Part shown: piece after piece, positions 52,033 to 63,260 of the stretch
Numbering within the stretch: the first letter of the stretch is position 1
Layout of the letters: each line of letters starts with the position of its first letter
DNA from: Plectrocnemia conspersa
Lineage: Eukaryota > Arthropoda > Insecta > Trichoptera > Polycentropodidae
Length of the DNA stretch: 64,000 nucleotides
Direction: 5' to 3'
Assembly: GCA_009617715.1 (NCBI GenBank)
Contig: VTFK01000086.1
Span: 861,475-925,474 of the forward strand
Notes under the pieces: model-generated
The model's database searches: none
What the model was told of the DNA's origin: nothing
Seen by the model: only the letters and a program-made list of their open reading frames with translations
Translations under genes and position numbers: made by a program

Positions 52033-53240
52033 TATTTTTTATAGTTTTTTGTTTTCAAAATTAAATTGTGAATGGTCATTTAAAACCCTATTTGATAAAT
52101 CTAAAAAATTAAAAGAGCTTAAGCGAGTTACGAGCAACTTTTAAAACAATATGAAAGTTTGCGTAAGTGAATGTCGAATAAGTTTCCCAAACCTAACATC
52201 TGATACGTGTGTTCGGCGAATATCAAAAAATGTATTTTGCCCATTGTTATTCGAATGACATGACCGAGAATATGGAAACCTTCCTTCCATAAATCAAAAA
52301 GATTTTGACCATTTCGACGTGACCACTCGATATACGACCGATGATTTGTCAACAACAGGAAATAATAATTCATTCCCAAAGCCCACCAGGATTTTTTTAA
52401 TAAACGCCAGAAAATGATGAAATATCTGATGAAAATATTTCATACGCGATGAATAAAAAATATTTATTACTAGTCGTTTTTTTTATTCAGATCAAATATA
52501 TGTATAATTTTAATACAGCATCGTTAAAGAAATAGCAAGAAATATTTATTATTATTTACACAGCCCGTGGATTATTATTGTTTTTATTTTCAAAGAGCAA
52601 ATAAACGTAAAAAACTCCTTTCATCCTTTGAAAACGCCGCAAGGTGAACGAAAAATTTTCCGAATTTTATCCAGAAAAATTACCAATATGAATTTTTCTT
52701 CGCTAATATTTGATAATAGCGCTTTATACATGTTCAAAAGTTAAATGTATATTTAGTAAATTCATATCGAAACGATAAGTCTCATCTTATTTAGGAGTGT
52801 ACCATAACAATTTTTTTAATATTGATTTGTATAATATTTTTTTACATATTTATTGGCCATCATGGCGCATAATTAAAACCTGGCAAATCATAATGGTCAA
52901 ATTTGATAAACAAATAAATAAACGTGAATGCGCCAGACAGAATCTTTGCTTTAAATATATATTTGCTTAATAGTTTCACTACCTATTGGACAGTTTGATA
53001 AAAACTTAACTTATAATAATTATTAGTTAGTGCTTTAATAATTTACTTGTATTTAAACAAGATAGTTAGATAGTTTTTCTTCTTCTTCAAATTTTAGTAT
53101 ATGATTTAAATAAACGTACTGCAACTGATATTATCTAATATATTAAGAATTAATTTCATCAATTCTTATATTAAAATTATTCAGGTTATTCATTATTCAC
53201 AGTAAATAATTATATTGCTCATGGATGTTTTAATTTTGTT
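52033..53240. other. mostly AT-rich non-coding DNA
   Basis: About 52120-52400 is more complex and holds a minus frame (52128-52379) without known motifs. The rest is low complexity. Confidence 0.4.
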
Positions 53241-54247
53241 ATGCCTGAACTCTTTAACTACAACTGAAGTCGGCCAAGACCTACGACTTCGAGTAAGCGA
53301 TCATACTGCCCCAAATTTCATATGCCGTCCGGACGGCGGCCGTGAATTTTCTGTCACGTACAGCCGTAATATTTGCGCGCGATCAAAAAATGTGCCAAAT
53401 AATCGCAATTTTAAAATTGTCATATTATTAAAATTACGCTACTGATAATTATAATTTTTTGTGTGGGCACTCACCAATACAATATCAGTGAAAACTTTTC
53501 GGTCGTAAATATGCAATTTACGCAAAATCTTTGTCGGCTTTTGCAAAATGCCATAAGGCATAAATATGATACTTCAGAATACGAACACCACATCTGTGAC
53601 TATCCTAAAATTTGTCGCCATCGATTCTAAATGAGAATTCGTTATGGTGTGACATTTATATAAACCGATCTAGGAAAATACATAAAGATATTCGACACGA
53701 TTTTTTTTAAGAAAATCAAGTACCACTAATTAGTTTTTAAATATTTAATTTCATATGAAAAAAAATATAATAACGATATCTGTTAGAAGAATATACTATC
53801 AAAAATAGAATTAATCCCTTTTGGTGCCCTAAAATATTCAAAGATGTCAGTACGAGTCTGTTGAAGTCCCGATAAGCATGTGGTATTATAACTCGACACG
53901 CGCTCGACATGCGTGTGACCATAGGACGCCTACGCGCATACTGAAATTGAACCGAGTTACTCGTTCCATCTCAGTTTGCGAAAAACCATATCATTATATC
54001 TCTCACTGTAGTCACTTAACACGCGAGAGAGCGAAAGAGGAAGTATCTCACCGCTCGCGTTCGAAAGAGCAGCTCCGATTTCGGTTCCTTTGACTTCGGT
54101 CCGTTTGCCGACAATGTTCGGAAGCGCTCGAAGCTGGCCAAGTTGACTGAATTATTTTCACTTTACCTCCCGTTCTCGATAACCTTCAGACAACTTCCGA
54201 GAGATTTTAGAGCGGGCAGAACCGAACTCGACCGAAGTAACCCAACG
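53241..54247 (+). mobile_element. ~1-kb MITE, right-truncated second copy
   Basis: Aligns with 39981-41052 from its ATGCCTG start through GAAGTCGGCCAAG, CCATATTATTAAAATTACGC, ATCAGTGAAAACTTTTCGGT, the CACCACATCTGTGACTATCC word and the GC-rich segment, up to GAACTCGACCGAAGTAAC. The right terminal repeat present in copy 1 is missing. The left end is shortened by a small deletion relative to copy 1. Confidence 0.85.
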
Positions 54248-55292
54248 AAGTAAGCAAAAATTTTGGATTTTTATCACAGCAAAGCATTTTGTAGTACACA
54301 AATCAATATAAACCGTACTAATTTTCTTTACTGTTTACTTCTAAAGCTATTTAATAAATATTTGCATATATCATAATTTCTGCCACCATGATCCGGGAAG
54401 TACATTTTGTTGCTAAGCTGAATCCTTAACTGAAATTTCGCACCTACCGCGCAAAAGTTTCGACCGTAAAAATAGTAACAATGCGAAAGCTTCCCGCGAT
54501 AAGGACATTAGCATAAAAAAATTTTACAACCCGCGCTTGTCTGCGTTAAAAAGATAAGGTGGCAACACAACAAATTTCAACGCAGCTCCTATAAAACACA
54601 ACATTACTACGTGTGGGTGTGTTCGAGTGGAAAAAATCTCGGAAAAATTCTCACATATATACTTACAGCATAAAAATACTTTAAGAGTTTGTTCCGTCAC
54701 GTCACAAATTGCTGCGAGAAAGCTCCGGAATTAAAGAATAAAACGTTTTTAGCTTAATTCGCACTATTGAGTCCGGAGTCCCTTAGACACGTAACTTTAC
54801 CCCAATTTGGATTTTTTTTTTTTTCTCTATTGTTAGGCAGAGCTTTTTGTGTAGCAAACAAAGATTTACATTCGGTATATACATATGTATATATATATAT
54901 ACACACACATATGAATAAGGGTGGCTCAGATTTGACATACATGTATCCATATACAGGGCCAATAAAAACTGAAGGATGTAAAAGTCGTATACCTTTTACA
55001 AATTGAAGTTTTTATTGTAATTTTACCATTCTTTTTCAAAGTCAACCTTGTAATGATAATAAAAATTCTACAATTAGTATATGTTAAGGCAAACTAGCAT
55101 AAATGCGTCTCAATATATGTAAAAATATATTTTTTCACTATTTTAGTTATGAGATTTAAATAAATAAAATATAAGCTAGATAAGACACTTTATTTATTGT
55201 ATATATGTTTGTTATATTATTTTATAAAAATTGCTAATAAATAAATAAATAATATTCACAATTACTGTTGGCAAACTCAAATAGACTAAAAA
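54248..55292. other. non-coding DNA with a GC-richer island
   Basis: About 54380-54780 is GC-richer. 54880-54912 holds a mixed TA/CA microsatellite. Opposing frames at 54754-54942 and 54767-55006 overlap and are unsupported. Confidence 0.35.
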
Positions 55293-55700
55293 CAAGGGTT
55301 TCGTTCAAGTCGTTTCATGGTCACTAATCTCTTGGGCCTTTCGAGGGTTGTTAAAAAATCCATTGATTCTAAAATTCAAGGCAATGTAGTATATAGTGAC
55401 TTTCAAAAATTATTAAAAAAAACTTAGCATTAAAAAGTTTATTATCAAGTCGCTACTGTCAGAATATATATCATTCTGGAGTCCCACTGAGATCCAATCT
55501 GGTTCTTCTGCTCTTCTTGCTCTTTATCGATGACATACATGCGGTAATTAAATACTCTGATGACAAAAAAGTGTTTGAGTATTCGCACATATTATGATTC
55601 ACTCTCCATACAAAAATACCTAAAGTCGCTGTGGAGGTAGTCAATCGACAATCAACTACTTTTCAGCATCGCTGAGTGTCACGATGCTACAGTTTCCAGA
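55293..55700 (+). pseudogene. non-LTR reverse transcriptase fragment
   Basis: The first piece (55293-55427) reads QGFRSSRFMVTNLLGLSRVV, then KSIDSKIQGNVVYSDFQKLL. This corresponds to the family block Q.GF..GRSTVTNL....., ..IYTDF.KAFD. The second (55475-55588) reads SGVPLRSNLVLLLFLLFIDD and IHAVIKYS..KKVF. This corresponds to SGVPQGS.LGPLLFLLFIND and the region that should carry FADD, which is lost. A further WSTINYF-like piece follows at about 55637. The element is dead and truncated at both ends. It is a different LINE from the two Jockey copies at 14.6 and 37.4 kb. Confidence 0.88.
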
Positions 55701-56459
55701 TACACTATCCTAGTGATTTTTTTTTATAATCCAGGCGGATTTTAAACAAAAAATTTTATGTCGTAAGTTTATATTGTTTTTTTTTTTAAATTAAGCCATT
55801 TTAGATATTTTTCAAACCATTTACAGTCGGTTCTCTCGTAATCTAAAATTATATCAAGAATAATCTTCTAATATAAAAAAAACAGTAAACGATTCAAAGA
55901 TTGAGACTGGATACAGTAACTCCTCAAGATTTGCGAGTTACTATATCCAAAATGTTTGGTCTACGATTGTCAGTATCTTATTATTAGTAGAGTAATGGAC
56001 TATTTTAATGAAAAATAATCGTATATGTGTCATACAATATCTAAACAGCACTCTTTTAGAACAATTTAAATAACGGTATTTAAAAATTCTTTTTTTACTT
56101 ATAATAACAGAGCTTCCAAGTCTAAACACGGCATCAAAATCGCTCCGAAGCAACTCGCTTTTTAGTAAATTATACCATGCGACAATTTTTATATATTTTT
56201 ATTAACCTTAAAAGGATCTCAGGATAATGTTTAAGTAATAAATATAGATATGAAAATCATATTATCGACATTTTTAAACACAGGCTTTTAAGCTATATTA
56301 ATAGAGTTTCTCAAAGCATTTTGTAATTCTAGTATGATGTAATCAAACGCTGCTCTTGTGGGAGTTATCTTAGATGAATGTTAAGCTCGGATTAGGCTTC
56401 ATGAATAGTTTATATTTGTATATTGTTAATATTATATTAGTTACTAACAAATCCAATTT
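55701..56459. other. AT-rich non-coding DNA
   Basis: I see nothing supportable; the minus frame at 55941-56153 is a chance frame. Confidence 0.45.
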
Positions 56460-56850
56460 ACACGCTTAATCGATTTGCATACAAGGGTTTGCCAAATGTG
56501 AAAAAGTTTCCATCTAAAATGCGGTTACGGAGTACATTTTTTTCCAACTTGGCTCACCTGATACCCGAAATCTGGCCGAGGTCAAAGGTTAATTGGCGTT
56601 AACGTGACCCGCAAAGTAAGTTTGTTGCTTTTCGCCAAAAAAAGTTCACGGTTTGAATTCAAATGCGAAAACTCTCCCGTTGATTGACGTTTCAATTGTG
56701 ACGAAGGCTTTTGCAGACAGTGATTATGCAACAATACAGTCCCCGTGGAGAGAGCTCATTACCGGACATTACCGTAATTTATACGGTTCGGGTTCTACTT
56801 TGGTAATTCGTGCCGAACCACTGAGGGGGACGAAATCAATTTGGTAAAAA
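56460..56850. other. higher-complexity non-coding island
   Basis: Contains the DR1 site below and a GATTATGCAAC word at about 56721 of C/EBP type. The plus frame at 56653-56847 has no family motif and no clear splice context. It is a candidate enhancer. Confidence 0.35.
56579..56591 (+). promoter_or_regulatory. DR1 nuclear-receptor-type site
   Basis: AGGTCAAAGGTTA is a direct repeat of AGGTCA-type half-sites with 1-bp spacing. This is the arrangement bound by HNF4, COUP-TF/Seven-up and USP/RXR-type receptors. It sits inside a higher-complexity island with no exon. Confidence 0.4.
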
Positions 56851-57354
56851 AAAATAATGCATAATTCATCATTTTTGAGGTGAAATTATTTTTAATATAT
56901 TATAATATAATACGAGGTGCTTTTTTAAACTTTTATATTGGATATTTTTGTGTATATATCTTTTAATGAATATTTAAATAAGTTTAGTAAAGAAAATGTA
57001 CAATCTTGATATAAAATATATTTTTTAATTTTAATAAGGATCACTAGAATTAAATTTAAGGAAGACTATATTAGTTGTATATATATATATATCAACCGTT
57101 GTATTGAAAAAATTTTTGCCTAGTAATATTTTTAGTTTTCATAAATGTAATTGATTGATTCTAATGGTGTGACCTGGAATGAGATTTGATTCAACAAATT
57201 TTATATATGTTTATATTCATTCGGATAATACTTGTTATTATGGCGCAGGCTCTAGTGGCATTGACCGCGTTGTCCTCGTAGCGCAACTACTCGCGGGCAA
57301 CGCTGGGGACACAGATTGTATGTGGTGCTGTGACATTTTGTTTGAAAATCAGAC
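56851..57354. other. mostly AT-rich non-coding DNA
   Basis: Has a short TA run near 57079-57093 and a small GC-rich patch at about 57240-57340. No gene recognised. Confidence 0.4.
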
Positions 57355-57578
57355 ACTATATATTTATTTATTTAAATTAAATTTAGTCCATCGTGACATG
57401 TTACTCTAATTGCATTACAATATTCCAAACTCAATGAATAAACGTATTTTAATACACAAAAAATGTCATATAAGTAAGATAAATAATACATTCTAAAAAA
57501 AAATCATAAAATATTCATTATAAATGATACGATCCGAAATAGCTCCTCGTAGCTGACATTAAGCACGTCAATGTGCAA
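57355..57578 (-). repeat. dispersed repeat with (TAAA)n-like tail, copy 2
   Basis: Partner of 7845-8027: TATTTATTTATTTAAAT at the start, then ATCGTGACAT, and at the far end GCTCCTCGTAGCTGACATTAA followed by GTGCAAT. The orientation suggests a LINE or SINE 3' end on the minus strand. Confidence 0.55.
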
Positions 57579-58009
57579 TGGCATGTTTACAAAAAAAAAT
57601 TTACACCGAGATCATAGTAAGAAACTGTTGAAAACGATACAGTGTCGCACTTTCGGACACAAAAAGTGGTGGTTAGCGTAAGCCCATCTTCATAGAGAAG
57701 CTAAATCACTATGTAAAGAAAAAGTGTCAGTAACAAATCAAATGCATTTATATAATTTTAATTTTAATTTAACTATCATATTTAAGCCATTAATAAATAA
57801 TATTTCAAAGTAAAATAGAATTTATAAAGAAGCAGCTGCTTCTCTCTTCACGTCAATGTTCATCGAGCTACAAAATCTAAAATCCAAAATTACTGAGCAC
57901 GATGTTATTTATTATATTACACAGATTGATATATTTTTAATTTAAATTAAAGAATAAGTGTGTTTTGAGTCACGGATTTTTTCCAAATACATCTACATCA
58001 TTAGTATAC
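57579..58009. other. non-coding DNA
   Basis: I see nothing supportable. Confidence 0.4.
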
Positions 58010-58310
58010 GTCAGCATTAGGCTTTTCTAAGGTGAGCCAGAAAGTTGGCCGGGGGTCTAATGGCTGCTATTGTGATGGGAACCCATTCTCATTGGTATGC
58101 AAATCGATTACTGTGAACAAGCACGTTTATTGGATTTGGGGCGAAACTGATATATTATTACATAATAAAAAAAACGTTGTTGTGTATATCATGATATTAT
58201 TTTCGATGGATGCTGTGATGGATGAGGTTTCGCCAAGAGGAAATTGGTTGGTCGTAAAAGTGTGGTTTGATATATTTATATGGTAAAAGTTTAGATTGAA
58301 AATAAATGCA
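58010..58310. other. higher-complexity island with octamer-like site
   Basis: Holds ATGCAAAT (58097-58104), the core POU octamer word, followed directly by CGATTA, a homeodomain-like word. The plus frame at 58032-58286 has no recognisable motif. Confidence 0.3.
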
Positions 58311-60349
58311 AGTGCGTGAAGGAAATTAGCTTTAATGATTTATGATGAAAAACTTATTTTAATATAAATGAATAAGTAACCAAACGCTGTCCCAATCTCA
58401 CTGATTATTATGATTTAATAGATTTAGAAACAATATTCGTTTATAAAGTAACATATTTTTTAAAATTGATTTGACCTGATAAAAATAATACATTTAGAAA
58501 AGTTAAATAATACGTCTATCTGAAGATAATAAAACAAACTCAAATATTATCTTTTCATTTTAACTTTTCGAATTTCCTTTTGTTTGATTATAGGTATGTA
58601 ATGTAAAATGAGTAGGTAGTGAGTACAGTAGTGAGAACACGTCGGCATTCGATTTCTGGTACGCTGCCAAATTATAATTGAACTCACTCTGTGTCCAGAA
58701 AACGTCTCGACGTTTTGTTTCAACCCTCAATTTTTTATATTTCAACCCTCTTTTTTTGCCAGAGATGCGGTTAACTTTATAATTAATTTTATTAAACGTG
58801 CCGGTGACAACGTGCGTTTGCAATTAATCATCCCCCTGTATAAAATCACCACCGTAGTCGGTTCATGAATTCAATTGAAACTTAACACAGTAAGTAGCAA
58901 GGGTATATATTCACGAAAGAAGGTCTATAATTATTCGACCTTTTACAGACATTTAAATATATTTTAATTTATTCATTAAAACAACTTTAGAATCATAGAT
59001 TTATGAATATTAAATAATACATACTCTTAACAATTTTTTGCTATCAAAAAATTAACAACGTATTAGGTATGAGATGTTAGGTTCATTCTTGAGAACAATT
59101 TGTTAGTCTTATGGTAAAAAAGTCTAGACGACAATGAGACATCAGGTTTTTAGTTTAATACAATTGAAAATTTGAGCTTAATTAACGATATTAAATAATA
59201 TACATTAACTACCATAATGTCTCTTTGTAATGCTAATGATATGTTAAACCGCCAAAAACTACAGTTTTTCAATTATTCGAGGCAAAATTCTTCGCTTTCA
59301 TTAGCAATAATAAAATTGTTCTTCACAGATCACTCTTTGAGCAACATGTGATCCTCATACTATAAAATAACAATTATCTGCTGATTGCCAAGAAAAACAA
59401 AAAATCCAACTATTACCTACGTCTGCACGTTTTAAATGATAAAAAACTGTTTACCATGAAAAAGTAGAACACATACTTAAAAATATATATTTAAATAATA
59501 AGGTGCCACAAATCATGGACTATATTCTTATATTGAATAGAAGCAAATAAAAAACCGTCTAGGTTCATAATAAAGCGATTTTAATTTACAATTGAATTCA
59601 GAATATAATAAATAATATATTTTTTTATAGAAAAATAATCCTATTCTCTTCAAAAGACACATTTTTGCAAAAAAAACATTCTTTGTTTTGTTATTGTTAT
59701 AAATTCCAAAGGTCACTATCGTTTCTTTGGTCGTGTAAAATTATGGCGAAAAGCTATTATAGCATACCAGACACGCCGCACAAATTGAATTTGTTCGAGA
59801 TAAAATTATCAGACAAAAGTACTGTTATTTCTTTGGCCTAGAGGTGAGATATATAAACACACAGGTGTTTATTACATTTTTTTATTAGATTTAAGTACAA
59901 TTTTCTCGTATTTAATTAGAAATTATAGCGTAATTATATTTAATAATAAATAATCGCGGTGCTTCAAAACTTCAATATCACCACTGAAATATTTTTTATA
60001 TTTATTTTTTGTAGCTTAGTTGTGGATATAGTGGAGCTTTCTCGTAATTTCTCATACTGCGGGCTTTTCTTGAGGTTGTGGTTTTATTTGAATTTAAGAA
60101 GCATGCACATCGTTACACCGGTGGATGTAATAAGAAAGCAACGCTTCGCAAGAATAATTAATCTACAAAAAGAATACTAGTTTTCCGAGATCGCTTTTTC
60201 GTTGTAAGAAAATAATTTCAAAAGTTTAAGCATGTTTGCTGTTAGTTAAGCATAAATTTAATAAATGACATTTTGCGAAGGTAACGTCACTTTTAATTAT
60301 TAATTACATACATCATTTATTACATTACATGTTATTCTAAAATATAATA
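58311..60349. other. AT-rich non-coding DNA
   Basis: Slightly more complex at about 58560-58870. Frames at 58560-58823, 59528-59716 and 59959-60180 show no motif. Confidence 0.4.
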
Positions 60350-60704
60350 ATCTTCTATCTATAATTGTTCTAAGCCGCTTCCGGACGCGCATAACTTAAA
60401 ATGAAACATTCTCCCTTCAATAATCTATTCTGTAAATCGTATCGTTTTGTATAAACGGTGTATAATACACATAAACAAATGAAATATATTTAATTAGAAT
60501 AATAAAAATAAAAATTGAATATTTTTCGTTGCTTTCCGAGGCATCGGTAATGCGTTCTGTTGTTTCGACCAATGAAAAATATGCATTCAACTATAAAACA
60601 AGATGGCCGACAGTACCATGACAACAGTTTTAAATAATTATTATTTAATAATAAAATTTTTGCTATGCGACAATAGTTTTTTCATTAATTCGTCATTTGA
60701 CTGA
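60350..60704 (+). promoter_or_regulatory. promoter-like segment
   Basis: In order on the plus strand: CCAAT at 60569-60573, TATAAAA at 60592-60598 and AAGATGGC at 60600-60607, a YY1/Pho-type word often found at start sites. The ATG within it opens a 33-residue frame (60603-60704, MADSTMTTVL...) that could be an upstream ORF or nothing. The TATA box is too close to AAGATGGC for both to serve one start site in the usual way. It lies 240 bp upstream of the possible HP1-like exon, which is the only reason to take it seriously. Confidence 0.25.
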
Positions 60705-60837
60705 AATATAAATAATCGGATTACCAAATTAACTAGGTGTGTTATAACCATGAAATTTAAATATACACATAATGTGTTGAGGGATTAAAAGAATACATTG
60801 ATTAAACTAGATAAACAACCATAACACAATTTTCGTA

Positions 60838-60884
60838 ATGAAATCTTCAAATTTTGAATTCCGTCGCGGACTCGAGGCCGAAAA
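60838..60884 (+). CDS. possible first exon, HP1 chromoshadow-like
   Basis: A 47-nt open piece starts at ATG and reads MKSSNFEFRRGLEAEK when the split last codon is completed. It ends at a strong splice donor (AA|GTGAGT, GT at 60885). RGLEAEK is the same heptapeptide I recall at the start of the HP1a chromoshadow domain, where it is preceded by a GF/F residue and followed by ILGA. HP1 proteins bind methylated H3 through a chromodomain and dimerise through the chromoshadow domain. No chromodomain lies upstream, and no downstream exon giving ILGATD-like sequence was found in the remaining 3.1 kb. An in-frame stop lies 10 codons upstream of the ATG. It could be a real first exon, a processed fragment or chance. 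Confidence rests on about eight residues. Confidence 0.25.
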
Positions 60885-61203
60885 GTGAGTTTTTTTTTTT
60901 ATATTACATAAACTTTTATCATTGCTTCCGATTTAATGCACATATACGTTAGATTTTAGGAATTACCAAATAAATCAGTTATGTTTTTTAAACAGGAACG
61001 TGTAATATATCCTTAGTATGTATGAGGATTGAAAGTTAATGTCGATCAAATCGGCGCTCTCGCAGTGGTAACGCTGTATATTATATATCAGCCAACGGAC
61101 AGTTTATAAATGTGTAGTTTCTTGGGTGTTATCTAATAAACGACGTTTTACAATAATTATAAATATGTGATTGCATACCTGGAATAATCGATAGCCAAAA
61201 TAT

Positions 61204-61878
61204 CTAAGAGTGGGTTATTTTTAATTCCGATGTGGCAAAATATGTACAATTTTTGTTCTGTGCCAACATTCCTCTTTCGGAATAGCCAAATTCAAGATAT
61301 TCAGTTACATCAAACTTATGTAGTATGTTCTTTATAAAAAGATAATACTTGTTGACAGTGACTTCAACATGAGAAGATTCACTCTTTGTTTATATATACC
61401 AATTCTACGTTGTAGCCATATAGGTCATCAAATTGTTCCATCATTGCTTCTGAAAAACAATTAAAAAACAGTAAGAAGAAACACTGAACACATTATTACT
61501 ACTAATATAATCCATAAATTAAATTTAAACGACAACCGAAGAACAAAATTGACGGAAGTTACTGTAGAGGATTAAACACGTAGATTGGCATCTCTTCATC
61601 TTCTACAAAATTGTCGCAATATGTCATATATTAATTGTTTGCCATACGTAAATGTTATTAGATCTATCATTTGTTTCTGAAAATGAACTGTAAACGATAC
61701 TATTTAGTGGGTAAAATGTTACTTTGTTTAATTAACTTTTGGTGGTATGTATACCTTTAATTGCCCAATCACCGCTGTTTGTCTTTTTTAATATTAGATC
61801 CTGGAAAGTCAATGGTAATTTTTTTGTTAAAATAACCGTGATATAGTATTCATATAACCAAACACTTCTTGGCAACAC
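61204..61878 (-). CDS. unidentified candidate spliced gene or pseudogene
   Basis: Three minus-strand pieces read as one protein-like sequence. Piece 1 (61878 down to 61755) is open for 41 codons and ends LKKTNSGDWAIK at a GTATAC donor. An alternative acceptor, TTTCCAG, lies inside it at 61801. A 305-bp intron-like gap (61754-61450) ends in a pyrimidine-rich TTTTTCAG acceptor. The split codon then completes in phase to give EAMMEQFDDLYGYNVELVYI (piece 2, to 61379). A shift of one base continues into a third frame, SESSHVEVTVNKYYLFIKNI, then LHKFDVTEYLEFGYSERGML, ending at TAG at 61204-61206. Composition is not that of a chance AT-rich frame. I do not recognise the family. The frameshift suggests a pseudogene, or a splice I have not resolved. 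Confidence 0.35.
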
Positions 61879-61979
61879 TCATAATTTATGGTTTTAATTA
61901 TATTGTCTATAATTCCTAATGCACTTTGAATCGTCTTCAATTAACCTTTGTGAGAATGCTGTGATTATAACATATTTCA

Positions 61980-62110
61980 CTGTTTATTCAATCGCACTAA
62001 GCTGTATCGCGGCGCGCGCTCGACAGATGACGAGTGTCATGTGAACAAATCTGACAGTGGGGAATCCGGGTATTGAATCGGGTAAACGAACGACGCAGTT
62101 GATTTTATCG
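61980..62110. promoter_or_regulatory. GC-rich patch upstream of the minus-strand candidate
   Basis: CG-rich words (GCGGCGCGCGCTCGAC near 62009) stand out in AT-rich surroundings. The patch lies just 5' of the minus-strand candidate gene, where a promoter would be expected. No TATA or initiator is clear, and the role is inferred from position. Confidence 0.25.
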
Positions 62111-62940
62111 ATTCAAATTGTAAAACACATATCAAAATATGTATAAAAATCATAAAATTCTAAAAAATATTTTTTAAAATATGTTTAGCTTATACGGGAT
62201 TTAAAATATGATATATTATAATGTGAATTTGTATTAGCTTCTCTATACATAAAAAATGTACTTAAATTTTTTGGCGAACGTTGGCAATTTAAAGTTATAG
62301 TTTTTTTAAAAAAATTTTAAATTTCACAATTGAAAAACATTTTCAACAAAAGGTGCAAAGTTTCAAAAAAAGTACTATTCATTACCAACCAACTACTAAA
62401 CACATAATATTCAAAAAAAATCCCTCTTACGCCTTTGAAGGAAACTACACAAAATTGTATAGTACTAGTTTTTTTAATAGTTTTTAAATTATAAGGTTTC
62501 AGAATAAAATTTCAAGATTTATTCAAAATTTTTTTTTAACCTTAAAAATATTTTTTATTTTATTATGGATTTTAAATATATTTAGTTTATTATTAATTTT
62601 AAATAAAGTGAAATCTTTTGCACTTATTAATTATTAAAATATATAATGCTGCGCAGAAAAACATTTATTTAAAAAATATATTAATCAAAATATTTTTTAA
62701 ATAAAAATATACAAAAGGTCTCAAAATTATTAATATTTTTTTTAAAGCGCACGTTTGGTCGAAAGTAACAGATTAGATGCTTGATATTTTTTTTAGTTTA
62801 TTGTTTCTTTCTACGTTTAAATACGCGTTTAAATCAGTACAATTAAATTGTTCAGTAATAACAAATTTTTTAGTATTGTCATTAAAACTCATTACTGGGC
62901 ATACTAGTACCAGTTTATTGTTGAGTTGTTCAAAATTTAT
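62111..62940. other. AT-rich non-coding DNA
   Basis: Low-complexity sequence; the frame at 62777-62965 is Leu/Ser/Phe-rich and not recognisable. Confidence 0.45.
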
Positions 62941-63260
62941 CCAAGCGATATATGCTAAGAAGTGATGTTTTTTATTTAATCCACCGAGGTCTCTAATGTT
63001 TGTTGTTGTGGTTTGTTCACGGTCTCCGGTCTTTTGTCTCGCCGTTTCGATCGGTTAATCATCTGCTCTTTTGATGTACATGATTGTTTCCGATCCTCTC
63101 GTCTCGAATCGCTTGATCATATATCAATATGACAAGTGTCGAATCTATACTCTTGATTCGTGTCGTCGTTTGGCAGATGAGAGAGACGCAGAAATTGGTT
63201 AAGTAATTGCATCGTTTGCATATACGATTAACGAAAATATGTTCACGCCTTTAATAATTG
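62941..63260. other. higher-complexity non-coding island
   Basis: Contains TGTGGTTT (63008-63015), a Runt/Runx-type word, and GGTTAATCATC at about 63052, a homeodomain-like word. No exon recognised. Confidence 0.3.

Noticed and set aside
56653..56847. 64-codon frame after the DR1 site
   Set aside because: No family motif and no clear acceptor or donor; better explained as regulatory sequence.
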